A stretch of 64,000 nucleotides of DNA from JAYKJB01 sp035284745 [NCBI: Candidatus Sericytochromatia bacterium] (GCA_035284745.1 JAYKIL010000008.1:343863-407862), one strand, 5' to 3'; positions 43,340 through 52,247 are shown, numbered from the stretch's first letter. The notes: generated from the letters alone by a model not told the origin. Made by a program: numbers and translations.

Positions 43340-44425
43340 ATGAAACCAGAAATAAAAGGTGAAGTACCCGCGGCCGGCGAAGACCAGGAAAACGGCTTGC
43401 GATCGCCGGATCCCGCGCCAAAGGTCCGCGCGTTCAAGGGCTTACTGGCAGCGACCATCTTGGGGCTTATGTCGTGGGGATTTGCCCACTACGGTGAACA
43501 ATACGCCGGAAGCGTTGCGACGGTGGATAGCCACAAAATTTCAAAATCAGAATTTCAGCGTTTGTACAAACAAGTGCATCATCGCTACCAACAACAGTTT
43601 CAGGTCGACTTCGAATCAGCGTCGGGCCATCAAATCGAAACGGACCTGAAGCAGAGTGTACTCAACGAACTCATCCAACGCGAAATTGTGGGGATGGAAG
43701 CCAAGTCGCGGGGAATTTCCGTCCCTGATAACGCCGTCGAAAACGAGCTCGCTCGCATCAAAAACGGATTTCCCAGCGCCGACGATTTCCACAAATTACT
43801 GAAAGACCAAGGCGCCGATGTCGACGGTCTGCGCCGTCAAATTCGGGCCGGGATGCTTGAAGCCCGATTGCAGGATCATCTCGCGGGCGGAAGCGTCATC
43901 GGGGAGCAAGAGGCGCAAAAATATTACTCGGCACACGTCGCGATGTACCAGCAAGCGGAACAGGTGCAAGCCCGTCACATCCTGGTGAAAGACAAGAATC
44001 TGGCCTTGAGTCTGCGCAGACAACTGACGGCCGGGGCCGATTTTTCAAAACTGGCCGCCCAGCATTCCGAAGACCCTGGCAGCAGGTCCTCGGGTGGCGA
44101 CCTGGGATTTTTCTCCCGCGGAAAGATGGTCAAAGAATTTGAGGCGGCGGCTTTCAGCCTGTCGGTGGGTTCGATATCGCAACCCGTGAAGTCTGACTTT
44201 GGGTATCATCTCATCAAAGTAGAGAGCCGCAAGCCCTCTCGAACCCTACCTTTTGGAGAAGTTAAAAACGAAATCACGGCAAACCTGATTCGCGAACGCC
44301 GTAAAGCAGCCTTCGCGGCGTGGCTTGAGCAACGGCGCCAGCGTGCTGTGATTACTTATGGCCGCGGCTATGAGTCGGGGGCCAGCGATCCCGGTCACGC
44401 GAACCACGCGCACGAAGGACACTAA
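43340..44425 (+). CDS. PpiC/SurA-type peptidyl-prolyl isomerase, membrane-anchored
   Basis: 361 residues. A cytoplasmic N-terminal stretch of about 30 residues and one signal anchor (about 32-52) are followed by a SurA-like N-terminal helical chaperone domain (about 65-200, with LNELIQREIVGMEAKSRGI) and one parvulin domain (about 210-310: QARHILVKDKNLALSL, HSEDPGSRSSGGDLGFF, FGYHLIKVESRK). A His-rich tail closes the protein. It is a periplasmic foldase for exported or outer-membrane proteins. GAGG (43331-43334) precedes ATG 43340, 7 nt after mfd. Confidence 0.92.
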   Translation: MKPEIKGEVPAAGEDQENGLRSPDPAPKVRAFKGLLAATILGLMSWGFAHYGEQYAGSVATVDSHKISKSEFQRLYKQVHHRYQQQFQVDFESASGHQIETDLKQSVLNELIQREIVGMEAKSRGISVPDNAVENELARIKNGFPSADDFHKLLKDQGADVDGLRRQIRAGMLEARLQDHLAGGSVIGEQEAQKYYSAHVAMYQQAEQVQARHILVKDKNLALSLRRQLTAGADFSKLAAQHSEDPGSRSSGGDLGFFSRGKMVKEFEAAAFSLSVGSISQPVKSDFGYHLIKVESRKPSRTLPFGEVKNEITANLIRERRKAAFAAWLEQRRQRAVITYGRGYESGASDPGHANHAHEGH

Positions 44426-44428
44426 GCG

Positions 44429-45880
44429 ATGTCATATCCTATTACCGTTGTTGGACTCGGCCCCGGTGACCCCAGTCTCTTGACTCTCGCAGCCGAGGCT
44501 GCCCTGGAGAGCGATGCCCCATTATTCCTGCGCACGGCGCGCCATCCAACCGTTTCCAAGTTGGACGAGTCCGGCCGCGCTTATGATTCGTTTGACGCGT
44601 TCTATGATGAGGAGAGCAACTTCGACATACTCTATGCGCGGATTGTAGAAACATTGGTTTCGCGGTCCCAAACGACCGCCGTCACCTACGCGGTCCCGGG
44701 TCATCCCTTGGTCGCGGAAAGTACGGTCACACGATTGTTGCAACACCCTGCCGCCCACGTGAAGATTGTTCCCGGTTTGTCCGGTGTTGAGGCGACATAC
44801 GCACTGTTGGGCGTTGACCCCACCAACGGCCTGCAATTGCTTGATGCGCTGGCGCTTGAGGGGGTGAGAATAAACCCTGCGTTAGGCGCCTTGGTGGTTC
44901 AGGTTTACAACAAGCGGGTGGCGGGCGCAGCCAAATTGCTTCTGATGAAGTTTTTTCCAGATGAACATCCCGTCAAGCTCATTCAAGCGGCGTCGGTCCC
45001 TGGGGCCGAAAAGATTTTGGAAGTTCCTCTTTACGCCATTGACCGCCATCCAGAACTCATCGACCACCTGACAAGCCTATACCTGCCCCCTGCGCCAGCG
45101 ATGGGCGTGGACCGCCTGAGGGATATCGTGGCCCGTTTGCGCGCGCCGAATGGATGCCCCTGGGATCGGGAGCAAACGCACGCCAGTTTAAGAAAATTTA
45201 TGCTAGAGGAAGCCTATGAAGCGGTCGAAGCGATCGATGATGAGGATGAGCACGGATTGTGCGAGGAATTAGGCGATGTCCTTCTGCAAATTGCGTTACA
45301 TGCCCGCATCGCGGAAGAGCGCGAGGCGTTTGACCTGGACGAAGTCGCCGAGGGGATCTGCGATAAATTAATCTACCGTCACCCCCACGTGTTTGGCGAT
45401 GTTCAGGTTTCAGATGTTGATGAGGTACTGAGTCACTGGGAGGTGCTCAAGCAGCGGGAAAAGGAGGCTGCCGGAGAACTGCCTAGCAGTCGCCTGGGGA
45501 AAATTTCCCCCAATGCGGCCCTCGCCTATGCTGACAAAGTCCTTGGAAGGGCAGCAAAAGCCAGGTTCGAATGGCCTCACTTGAATGATGCCCTGGCGAA
45601 GGTCAACGAAGAATGGTTGGAACTACAGTCGGCCATTCGCGCCGATAGCGCGTCTGAGGCCTTCACAGAATTTGGGGACCATCTGTATGCCTTGGTCAAT
45701 GTTGCGCGCATGCTGGGTGTGGATGCTGAAGATGCCCTGCGTCAAGCAACGCGCCGTTTTATTTCCCGCTTCGAGGCAATGGAGGAACTGGCTGCCACCC
45801 GCAATCTGGCTTGGGACAGTTTAGACATCGCGACCTTCAAGGCGATGTGGAATGAGGCGAAGCAGGTGACCCGTTGCTGA
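44429..45880 (+). CDS. mazG: MazG-family nucleoside triphosphate pyrophosphohydrolase with methylase-like domain
   Basis: 483 residues, the two-domain YabN-type form: an N-terminal tetrapyrrole methylase-like domain (VVGLGPGDPSLLTLAAEAAL; PGHPLVAESTVTRLL) and a C-terminal MazG domain (from about 230: RLRAPNGCPWDREQTHASLR, EEAYEAVEAI with the metal-binding E-x-x-E, and EELGDVLLQIALHARI). It hydrolyses non-canonical or excess NTPs to NMP and pyrophosphate. AAGGA precedes ATG 44429, which is 3 nt after the PpiC gene stop. The 3' end overlaps the convergent radical-SAM gene by 44 nt. Confidence 0.94.
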   Translation: MSYPITVVGLGPGDPSLLTLAAEAALESDAPLFLRTARHPTVSKLDESGRAYDSFDAFYDEESNFDILYARIVETLVSRSQTTAVTYAVPGHPLVAESTVTRLLQHPAAHVKIVPGLSGVEATYALLGVDPTNGLQLLDALALEGVRINPALGALVVQVYNKRVAGAAKLLLMKFFPDEHPVKLIQAASVPGAEKILEVPLYAIDRHPELIDHLTSLYLPPAPAMGVDRLRDIVARLRAPNGCPWDREQTHASLRKFMLEEAYEAVEAIDDEDEHGLCEELGDVLLQIALHARIAEEREAFDLDEVAEGICDKLIYRHPHVFGDVQVSDVDEVLSHWEVLKQREKEAAGELPSSRLGKISPNAALAYADKVLGRAAKARFEWPHLNDALAKVNEEWLELQSAIRADSASEAFTEFGDHLYALVNVARMLGVDAEDALRQATRRFISRFEAMEELAATRNLAWDSLDIATFKAMWNEAKQVTRC

Positions 45881-46916
45881 AACAAGGGGGCTTTTGCTCA
45901 GCGATCGCGCGGATAATCGCAGCCTCGCCGCAATTCCAAGGGTCCACCCCTGTATATTCTCCGGTGTTCACGAGAGATACGCCGTTACTGCGCCGACAGT
46001 AGCCGCGATCCGGGCACGGCGCACATTGGGAGTAATCTGACAAGGTGAGCCCACGCACCTTGGTGAGTTCTGGAGACGTCTCCCAAATACGCTTGAGGCC
46101 TCCTTGACGGATGTTACCACTGGGAATCGGCGCAGCGATACACGGATATACGTCTCCTTGGGCACTCACTGCCACCACCGCGCGGGCGCAGGAGCATTGC
46201 ATGTCTTGCCCATTGCGACAAGTAGGTTGTCCGAGGGCCTCGCGCAGGGGCCCGCGATAGAGTTGTTCCAGAACCGGCAGGGGCACACGATGCGCCAAGG
46301 AAGTTCGGGTGCCGTCGTACCGGGCGGAAATCTGGGGATCCAGCGTGAAGCCAAAACCCTCGCGTTCCGATATTCCCAACATGGCCTCAACTTCATGCGA
46401 ATTTTCTGTGGTCACACAGAAGCTCAGCGATACCCGCATTCCGGCATCGCGGGCCGCGCGAGCCCCGGCCAAGGTTTTTGAGAAACTGCCGGCCACCCGC
46501 GTGAGGGCATCATGGGTCTTGGCGCTGGCACCATACAGGCTGAGATCGATTGCATGGACCTGGGCATCGTAAAGCAATTGGGCACAGTGCCCCGTCAAGG
46601 CAACCCCATTGGACTTGATGCGGACGGCCGCGAGAGATCGGCGCGCGTGACGCACAAAATCCAACAGATGAGGATGTAAAAGCGCTTCACCCCCCGTAAA
46701 ACAAATTTCCAGCGCCCCCATTGAAACCAACTCATCAATCACGGACATCACCTCATCCGGCGTGAGTTCCTCTCCCGCAGGCAGGGCCATATCGCGATCG
46801 AAATTGTAACAATGCGTACAGCGAAGATTGCAGCGCAAAGTCAGCTCGATAGAGGCAAACAACGGCACGTAAGTGTCGTAAGCGACATCGACAAGGGCAA
46901 TTTGTGGTTCCGGCAT
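45837..46916 (-). CDS. Radical SAM protein with SPASM-type C-terminus
   Basis: 359 residues. The N-terminal TIM barrel carries the [4Fe-4S] site CNLRCTHC (about residues 28-35), the glycine motif FTGGEALLHP (about 75-84), and RIKSNGVAL. The C-terminus has two extra cysteine groups, CSCARAVVAVSAQGDVYPC (about 240-258) and CAPCPDRGYC (about 300-309), as in SPASM enzymes that modify peptides or proteins (PqqE and anaerobic sulfatase-maturase types). No RiPP precursor is found beside it. ATG 46916 gives the start MPEPQIALVDVAYD. The last 44 nt overlap mazG on the other strand. Target unknown. Confidence 0.9.
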   Translation of the reverse strand: MPEPQIALVDVAYDTYVPLFASIELTLRCNLRCTHCYNFDRDMALPAGEELTPDEVMSVIDELVSMGALEICFTGGEALLHPHLLDFVRHARRSLAAVRIKSNGVALTGHCAQLLYDAQVHAIDLSLYGASAKTHDALTRVAGSFSKTLAGARAARDAGMRVSLSFCVTTENSHEVEAMLGISEREGFGFTLDPQISARYDGTRTSLAHRVPLPVLEQLYRGPLREALGQPTCRNGQDMQCSCARAVVAVSAQGDVYPCIAAPIPSGNIRQGGLKRIWETSPELTKVRGLTLSDYSQCAPCPDRGYCRRSNGVSLVNTGEYTGVDPWNCGEAAIIRAIAEQKPPCFSNGSPASPHSTSP

Positions 46917-46970
46917 CAACGCGGTCCCAAAAACATCTGAATTCTCCCATCCACCCGGCCCACGCCTTCT

Positions 46971-46976
46971 ATTGTA
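46971..46976 (-). promoter_or_regulatory. -10 of the radical SAM gene
   Basis: TACAAT on the minus strand, 54 nt before the ATG; the -35 (CTTTAG-like) is weak. Confidence 0.35.
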
Positions 46977-47028
46977 CCGCTGACACGGCTCTTCTAAAGG
47001 CGAAGACATATACTGTTATCGTGGGTAC

Positions 47029-47034
47029 TATAAT
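47029..47034 (+). promoter_or_regulatory. -10 of the TPR-NHL gene
   Basis: Consensus TATAAT; the expected leader of about 60 nt ends with AAGAGGA before GTG 47100. It lies in the 183-bp divergent control region shared with the radical SAM gene. Confidence 0.5.
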
Positions 47035-47099
47035 CCCGACTCCACGGTGTCCCGCGTCCATACGTGACGTGCCAGCGATCACGGTAAGAGGATAATGGC

Positions 47100-48440
47100 G
47101 TGAAGCCTGTCACAATCATATTGGCACTGGTCTTGGGTTTCTCATTGGGCCAAACCACTCGCGCTGATGCGTGTTCTCGTGAAACGATAACCGACGACGC
47201 ATTTGAAGACTTCCTCCGAGACGGCTATTTGCGCGACCGGCAGGGCGACTACCGGGGAGCCGTTGATGTTTTCCAACGGGCCATCGTCCTCCGCCCAACG
47301 AATCGCAAAGTGCGCTTTCTGTTGGCGAACACCCTGTGGCGTGACAATCAATGGATGAATGCACGTTTTGCTTGGGAGTCGCTGCTCCGCCAGGGGGGTG
47401 AGGATCGAATGGGGATCGAGGCCCGGAACTGGCTGCGTGATAACGCACGCGAGGGCTGGATTCCGCAGGTGAAAACATTGGCCGGGGGATCGGCAGGGTT
47501 TGCAGACGGAGAGGGCCGGCTGGCCCGTTTCTCGCGTCCGTCGGGGATGGCCGTCGCAGCCGATGGAAGCCTGTTAATTACAGATACCGGCAACCATCGT
47601 ATTCGCCTCGTGAAGCCTGATGGTAAGGTGATCACAGCGGCAGGCAGTGGCGTTCCCGGCTATTCGGATGGCCCCGCGCTGCAGGCCCGCCTTGAAGCAC
47701 CCACGGGGGGTGCCCTTGATCCTGCGGGCAATTACTACTTTATCGATGGCACGCGCATTCGCTTCTTAACTCCCGACGGCCGTGTCGGGACATTGGCGGG
47801 TGACGGCGTGGCAGGGTTCATTGACGGGGGGCCTCAAGTCGCTCGTTTTGCGCGACCCGTGGCGGTTGCCGCAGATTGGCGCGGCCGCGTTGTCGTGATC
47901 GATAACGGGACCGCCATTCGGATGGTCAGTCCGCAGGGCAACGTGACGACCGTGGCGGGTGGACTGGAACCAGGGTTATCAGACGGCGAAGGGAGCGCCG
48001 CGAAACTCCGCTATGTCACACGAATGAGAATGCTCGACAAGGATCACGTGTTGCTCGTCGACACCGGTAACAACCGAATGAGGGAATTGAACATCCCATC
48101 GGGAATGGTCAAGACACATCCGGGATGTGGGGTGGGCGGGTACATCGACGGCCCCTTAGAGGCCGCTCACTGGAAAGAGTTAAACGGTGTCATTGTTGAT
48201 CCTTTAGGCAACCTGATCGTGGCGGACTCGGGCAATCGCGCCATCCGTCGCATTACCCTGGGGCAAAACGTTCAGACCCTCGCAGGCGGCCACCGCGGTG
48301 GAGAAGCCAAAGATGGATCCGGAATGTGGGCGCGATTCGGTGATCCGGTCGAGTTGGGCATGTACGGCAAGACATTGTTTATCCTCGATCGGGGAGCCCA
48401 CGGGATTCGCACGATGGATCTTGGGGGACTCTACCTTTAG
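47100..48440 (+). CDS. Exported TPR plus NHL-repeat beta-propeller protein
   Basis: 446 residues. Signal peptide (about 1-22), a TPR-like helix pair (GYLRDRQGDYRGAVDVFQRA; about 40-100), then an NHL beta-propeller of about six blades, each with the pattern GxxGFADGxGxxARF...P.G.A.D..G.L.I.D.GNHRIR (for instance ADGSLLITDTGNHRIR and DPLGNLIVADSGNRAIRR). It probably mediates protein or carbohydrate contacts in the periplasm. GTG 47100 is supported by AAGAGGA (47086-47092) with 7-nt spacing. The partial protein at the right edge has a similar propeller. Confidence 0.88.
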   Translation: MKPVTIILALVLGFSLGQTTRADACSRETITDDAFEDFLRDGYLRDRQGDYRGAVDVFQRAIVLRPTNRKVRFLLANTLWRDNQWMNARFAWESLLRQGGEDRMGIEARNWLRDNAREGWIPQVKTLAGGSAGFADGEGRLARFSRPSGMAVAADGSLLITDTGNHRIRLVKPDGKVITAAGSGVPGYSDGPALQARLEAPTGGALDPAGNYYFIDGTRIRFLTPDGRVGTLAGDGVAGFIDGGPQVARFARPVAVAADWRGRVVVIDNGTAIRMVSPQGNVTTVAGGLEPGLSDGEGSAAKLRYVTRMRMLDKDHVLLVDTGNNRMRELNIPSGMVKTHPGCGVGGYIDGPLEAAHWKELNGVIVDPLGNLIVADSGNRAIRRITLGQNVQTLAGGHRGGEAKDGSGMWARFGDPVELGMYGKTLFILDRGAHGIRTMDLGGLYL

Positions 48441-48525
48441 CCCTTTCCGCGCATTTTTTTCTGCGTGGGTTTTCCGCCGTGAGCCGGGGAAACACATGAC
48501 GATGGGTCCGTAATCTCCTTGGCCC

Positions 48526-48534
48526 TGTTATGAT
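48526..48534 (+). promoter_or_regulatory. Extended -10 (TGTTATGAT) of the DUF47 gene
   Basis: TGT plus TATGAT. It contains the first two in-frame ATG codons, which would therefore not be transcribed; this favours the GTG start at 48560. Confidence 0.45.
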
Positions 48535-48559
48535 GGTGAAGCCGGCACGGAGTCACTTT

Positions 48560-49186
48560 GTGTTAAAACCTTTTTCTCGCTCAGCTGATGAGTTGTTCCA
48601 TCACCTCACCGCCCTTGGGGTGAATCTCGAGCAGACCTTGTTTCGCTTCGAATACATGGTCACTCACTGGGAAGAACGCGAGGGGCGTTTTCAGGCGATT
48701 CGAGAATGTGAACACGAGGGTGATCGGCTCTTGCGTGAGTTACAGGATTACCTGCGAGAAACGTTTTTTGTCCCGGGTGATCGCGAGGCCATCTACGCCC
48801 TCACCGCGGAATTGGATGACATCGTCGATTGGGCCCTTAAGATTTCCAACACCCTGTTGTTATACCGGGTCGAATCACCACCCGACGCTTTTTTGAAAAT
48901 GGTGGTGATCCTGAAAGAGTGCACCATGGCGCTGCGCGAGGCGTTGGAGAAACTTTCTAATCGTAAGTTACGGCAGGAGATAGATGCGGCGTGTTTGCGC
49001 GTCGTCGCTCTCGAGGACCAGGCCGATGACGTGTATCGGCAAGGCTTGGCAGTGCTGTTTGATAACCCAAGTGATGTGCTCGACCTTCTCAAATGGAAGG
49101 ATATTCTCGATGCGACCGACGACGCGGTCGATCACGCCAACCACGTCGCTTATCGGGTGATACAACTGAACGGCGCATTGCACTGA
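48560..49186 (+). CDS. DUF47/PhoU-like protein
   Basis: 208-residue all-alpha protein of the DUF47 (TIGR00153) family, distantly related to PhoU. Helices include LFHHLTALGVNLEQTLFRFE, IRECEHEGDRLLRELQDYL with the conserved E-x-x-x-D metal-type pattern, and TAELDDIVDWALKISNTLLLY, plus KWKDILDATDDAVDHANHVAY near the C-terminus. Members usually sit beside Pit-type phosphate transporters, but none is present here. GTG 48560 is chosen because GGAG (48549-48552) lies 7 nt upstream and the extended -10 overlaps earlier ATG codons. The stop abuts the stop of the convergent gene with no gap. Confidence 0.88.
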   Translation: MLKPFSRSADELFHHLTALGVNLEQTLFRFEYMVTHWEEREGRFQAIRECEHEGDRLLRELQDYLRETFFVPGDREAIYALTAELDDIVDWALKISNTLLLYRVESPPDAFLKMVVILKECTMALREALEKLSNRKLRQEIDAACLRVVALEDQADDVYRQGLAVLFDNPSDVLDLLKWKDILDATDDAVDHANHVAYRVIQLNGALH

Positions 49187-50842
49187 TCACGAAAGCGGCG
49201 CCCCCTCCACGGGTCCGTGGGCGGCGCCTTTGATCGTGGTGTGTGTGCGGGATGTGCCATCGATATTGGTGGTCACCTCATCAATGCGTCGAATGCCGTT
49301 TTTATCCAACACGATACGAATGCGCTTGAAGTGAGGCTCTGAAACCCGGCTGCCATTTTCCCGCCGGGTGAGGCGAAAGACAACATTCAAGTGGTACACC
49401 TTGGGGGCCCGCAAGCGGCAAAACGCGCGGCTGTCCGCGTCGTAGAATTGCACGCCCGAAGTCGGATTGTCGAGTCGGACAAGCAGATCGTCCACGCTGA
49501 AGCGCAAAATATGCTTGATGTGCGTGCGGCGCTGGTGTTCCGTGAGGATGCTGCGGGCGAACAGCTTGAGGTCATTGCGGTAGAGCAAAACCGTTTCTTT
49601 GCGTTCGGAATCCAAGTCCACCACGTGGGCCGCGTTGCGGATGGCTAAGACGTCTGGCGGTACGCGAGACTTGGGCAAATGCCTCACCTTTTCATTGCAA
49701 CGGCCCACCTTTTCATCGGTGGAAGGATCCTGAATCGTCAGGCGATTATCCGGAAAAAAACGTGACACCTTTTCCCAGACGTACTCGCGCAAGACCTCTT
49801 TCAGGCGGTCTTTCAACACATAAAAGAGAGCAAAGACTGTCACAGCCAGCCAAAGGCCGTGCTGGTAAAGCGGCAAGGTCACGCTGCGGTCCGTCACGCC
49901 GGCAAAAAAAGCCGCCGCCAGAGCACCCAACCCCGCCGCGAGGTTGCGCCAGCGGTTGGTTTGCTGCACCGTACGCACATCGAGATACAAGACCTGATCC
50001 ACCAGCTTGCGCAACGCTCCGGAGCGGTAGGTGTACAGGGCCAGCGCCTCTTCATCGCCCGGGCTCAGTTGCACGTAGCCGCAGCGCTGGCGGTGATCCG
50101 TTTCCGCCGCCGCTGCGGCGTGTACGGCCCCGGCGGCCTGGTCAAGGGAAACGGGAGACTGCCAGGCCGAGGCCAGGGTAAAGTGCAGGGCGGCGAGGGT
50201 GTGGTCAAAGCGGTAGGTGAGGAACTCGTCCACGTGGCGCAGGCTTTGCAGCACGCTGGCGGGCACCCGTTGCTCAAACCCGGCGTAATCGCACATCAGG
50301 CCGCGGTATTTCTCTAGCAATTCTGCCAACTGGTGCACCGCATCGCACACCTGGGCCTGCAGTTCTCGCCACGGCGCGGTGTCACTGGGCCTGGCCTGGG
50401 CCCGGGCCAGCAAATCTTCGGCGTTTTCGCGGCGGGTGCGCATCAACTGGCTGGCAATCGTGCCAAACAGGCGCGCCTCGGCGGGGGCTGCGAAGTCGTC
50501 CAGCTTCTCGCCCATCGCCAGGCGTTTGAGCAGGAACGACAACATGTTCAACGGAGACCGTCGATTCAACGGGTCGAGCAATTCCCACTCCGACATCCGC
50601 GGGGTTTTGAAGCGAATGTACGCGTGCAGGTTGCGGTAGAAAGCCTCCACCGGGTAGTTGAGCGCCGTAATGCCCATGTTGGAAGGAAAAAAGTGATAGG
50701 CCTCCACCCGATAGTGCTCACAATCGCTGCCTTGGCTCAGGTGTTCGGGCGCGATGCCGTAGGTGAACTGCACCTCGAACTGCGAACGGTCGTGCAGCGT
50801 AATGTGCGTGTCGATGGCATCACGCCAGGTTTCTGGGCGCAC
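49187..50842 (-). CDS. Conserved-looking membrane protein of unknown function
   Basis: 551 residues, family not recognised. The N-terminal 300 residues are soluble and mostly helical (FLLKRLAMGEKLDD; RFDHTLAALHFTLASAWQ) with a GIAPEHLSQGSDCEHYRVEAYHFFP-type strand region near the start (partial). Two adjacent transmembrane helices follow (about 305-345: LAAGLGALAAAFFAGV, LWLAVTVFALFYVL). The C-terminal 200 residues form a second soluble, beta-rich domain with FRLTRRENGS and HFKRIRIVLDKNGIRRID. GTG 50842 is the only early start after an in-frame stop and lacks a ribosome binding site. Codons look more GC-rich than in neighbouring genes to the left. Confidence 0.75.
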   Translation of the reverse strand: MRPETWRDAIDTHITLHDRSQFEVQFTYGIAPEHLSQGSDCEHYRVEAYHFFPSNMGITALNYPVEAFYRNLHAYIRFKTPRMSEWELLDPLNRRSPLNMLSFLLKRLAMGEKLDDFAAPAEARLFGTIASQLMRTRRENAEDLLARAQARPSDTAPWRELQAQVCDAVHQLAELLEKYRGLMCDYAGFEQRVPASVLQSLRHVDEFLTYRFDHTLAALHFTLASAWQSPVSLDQAAGAVHAAAAAETDHRQRCGYVQLSPGDEEALALYTYRSGALRKLVDQVLYLDVRTVQQTNRWRNLAAGLGALAAAFFAGVTDRSVTLPLYQHGLWLAVTVFALFYVLKDRLKEVLREYVWEKVSRFFPDNRLTIQDPSTDEKVGRCNEKVRHLPKSRVPPDVLAIRNAAHVVDLDSERKETVLLYRNDLKLFARSILTEHQRRTHIKHILRFSVDDLLVRLDNPTSGVQFYDADSRAFCRLRAPKVYHLNVVFRLTRRENGSRVSEPHFKRIRIVLDKNGIRRIDEVTTNIDGTSRTHTTIKGAAHGPVEGAPLS

Positions 50843-51050
50843 GACCAGGCTCGCTTTCTAGGCCTTGACGCGAATCGGTGGGCGCCGCTGCCCACCCGCG
50901 AGGGCCCGCTAATCATATGCCCGGAAGAGCGCCTTAGGTATCGGGGTGGCGGCCCGCCAGCGACATCCCAATGGCGAGCGATGGGTGCAAGTCGACGGTC
51001 TTTGCGAGCAAGCACGAGCGGCTGCACGCGAGCACTGTGCCCGCAGGGTC
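50843..51050. other. Intergenic gap downstream of mnmA
   Basis: 208 nt, GC-rich. It should hold the promoter of the preceding minus-strand gene and the terminator of mnmA, but I see neither a convincing hexamer pair nor a hairpin with T-tract. No coding frame stands out. Confidence 0.3.
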
Positions 51051-52151
51051 TTAAACGGCAGCCGGCGCGTCCTGGCGCGACGCGACAGGCTCGGAGGGCG
51101 TGTTTTTCGAGATGATGCCCCCCGCCAGCATCACGTCACCGTCGTAGAACGCGGCCACCTGCCCCGGCGTGATGGCCGCCTGCGGCGTGAAGAAGCGCAC
51201 CAGGTAGCCTCCACCCTCTAACGGCTCGACAATAGCCGGGGCCGGCTCGGAGCGGTAGCGAATTTTGACCTCGCAGGTCATGGGTTCGGTCGGCGCGGCG
51301 ATGCTGATCCAGTTGATAGCCTCGACGACCAGTTGCGTGCCCAGCGTGGCCTCTTTAGGGCCCACCACGACCAAGGCTTGCTCGGCGTCAATTCGAATGA
51401 CGTACAGCGGCTCGCTGGCAGCGATGCCCAGGCCGCGGCGCTGGCCGATGGTGTAATTCACCACGCCCTGGTGCTGTCCCAAGACCTTGCCGTGCGCATC
51501 GACGATGTTGCCCGGCCGGATGCGATCGCCCACCTGCTCACGCAAAAAGCCCTGCGGGTCTTCACTGAAGCACAGATCCTGGCTTTCGGGCTTGTCCGCC
51601 ACGGTAAAGCCCAGTTCCTTGGCGATCGCTCGGACCTCAGTCTTGTTCATTGCACCCAAGGGAAAAATGCAGCGCGCCAGTTGGTCTTGCGTCAGGCCAT
51701 ACAGCATGTAGGTCTGGTCCTTATTCGGGTCGACCGCGCGCAACAGTTGATAGCGCCCGCTGGCCTCATCAAAGCGCACGCGGGCGTAATGGCCTGTGGC
51801 CACGCGATCGCAGCCGAACTTCTCTTGGGCCATTTCAAACAGCTCCAGAAACTTGAAATCACTGTTGCAGATGGCACAGGGGTTCGGCGTAAAGCCCGCC
51901 AGATAACTGTTGGTGAAGTGATCCACCACCTTCTGCTTGAAGGTTTCCACAAAATTAAAGCGGTGGAACGGGATGCCCACCTGCGCCGCCACGTCAGAGG
52001 CATCGCGCATGGCCTCTGTGTTGCAGCACCGCGATTCAGGCCAGATGACCATCGAGATGCCCACGCCTTCATAGCCTTGCTGCGTCAACAAATGAGCGCT
52101 GACGCTGCTGTCGACGCCCCCACTCATCGCAATTGCAATCCGCTCGGCCAT
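51051..52151 (-). CDS. mnmA: tRNA-specific 2-thiouridylase MnmA
   Basis: 366 residues. It thiolates U34 of tRNA-Lys, -Glu and -Gln. The PP-loop ATP site IAMSGGVDSSVSAHLL is at the N-terminus (about 5-20). Catalytic cysteines appear in NPCAICNSDFKF (about residue 100-110) and in the second-half motif DLCFSE (about 195-200). TGHYARV, KDQTYMLYGLTQDQLARCIFPLG and GQRRGLGIA are further family hallmarks, and the C-terminal beta-barrel is present. ATG 52151 has GAGAGG 5 nt upstream. Codon use is strongly GC-ended. Divergent from pgi. Confidence 0.96.
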   Translation of the reverse strand: MAERIAIAMSGGVDSSVSAHLLTQQGYEGVGISMVIWPESRCCNTEAMRDASDVAAQVGIPFHRFNFVETFKQKVVDHFTNSYLAGFTPNPCAICNSDFKFLELFEMAQEKFGCDRVATGHYARVRFDEASGRYQLLRAVDPNKDQTYMLYGLTQDQLARCIFPLGAMNKTEVRAIAKELGFTVADKPESQDLCFSEDPQGFLREQVGDRIRPGNIVDAHGKVLGQHQGVVNYTIGQRRGLGIAASEPLYVIRIDAEQALVVVGPKEATLGTQLVVEAINWISIAAPTEPMTCEVKIRYRSEPAPAIVEPLEGGGYLVRFFTPQAAITPGQVAAFYDGDVMLAGGIISKNTPSEPVASRQDAPAAV

Positions 52152-52201
52152 GGTTGCCTCTCTCGTGTCTTTCCTGAGTAGCGTCCAGCGCCACTGCCAC
52201 C

Positions 52202-52247
52202 GCCACCGCAAATTTCCGTCACTGTTCGCGCCACCGCGAGTTTCCGT
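52202..52247. repeat. Two direct repeats in the mnmA-pgi control region
   Basis: GCCACCGCRARTTTCCGT occurs twice (52202-52219 and 52230-52247), differing at two positions, 28 bp from start to start. The region is the 316-bp divergent interval between mnmA and pgi. A TAGAAT on the minus strand (52299-52294) may be the mnmA -10. The copies could be regulatory sites or a chance duplication. Confidence 0.4.

Noticed and set aside
50333-51115. 260-codon plus-strand open frame
   Set aside because: Antisense to the membrane protein gene and running into the mnmA end; no ribosome binding site and no recognisable domain.
51333-52181. 282-codon plus-strand open frame
   Set aside because: Exactly antisense to mnmA, whose motifs are unmistakable.
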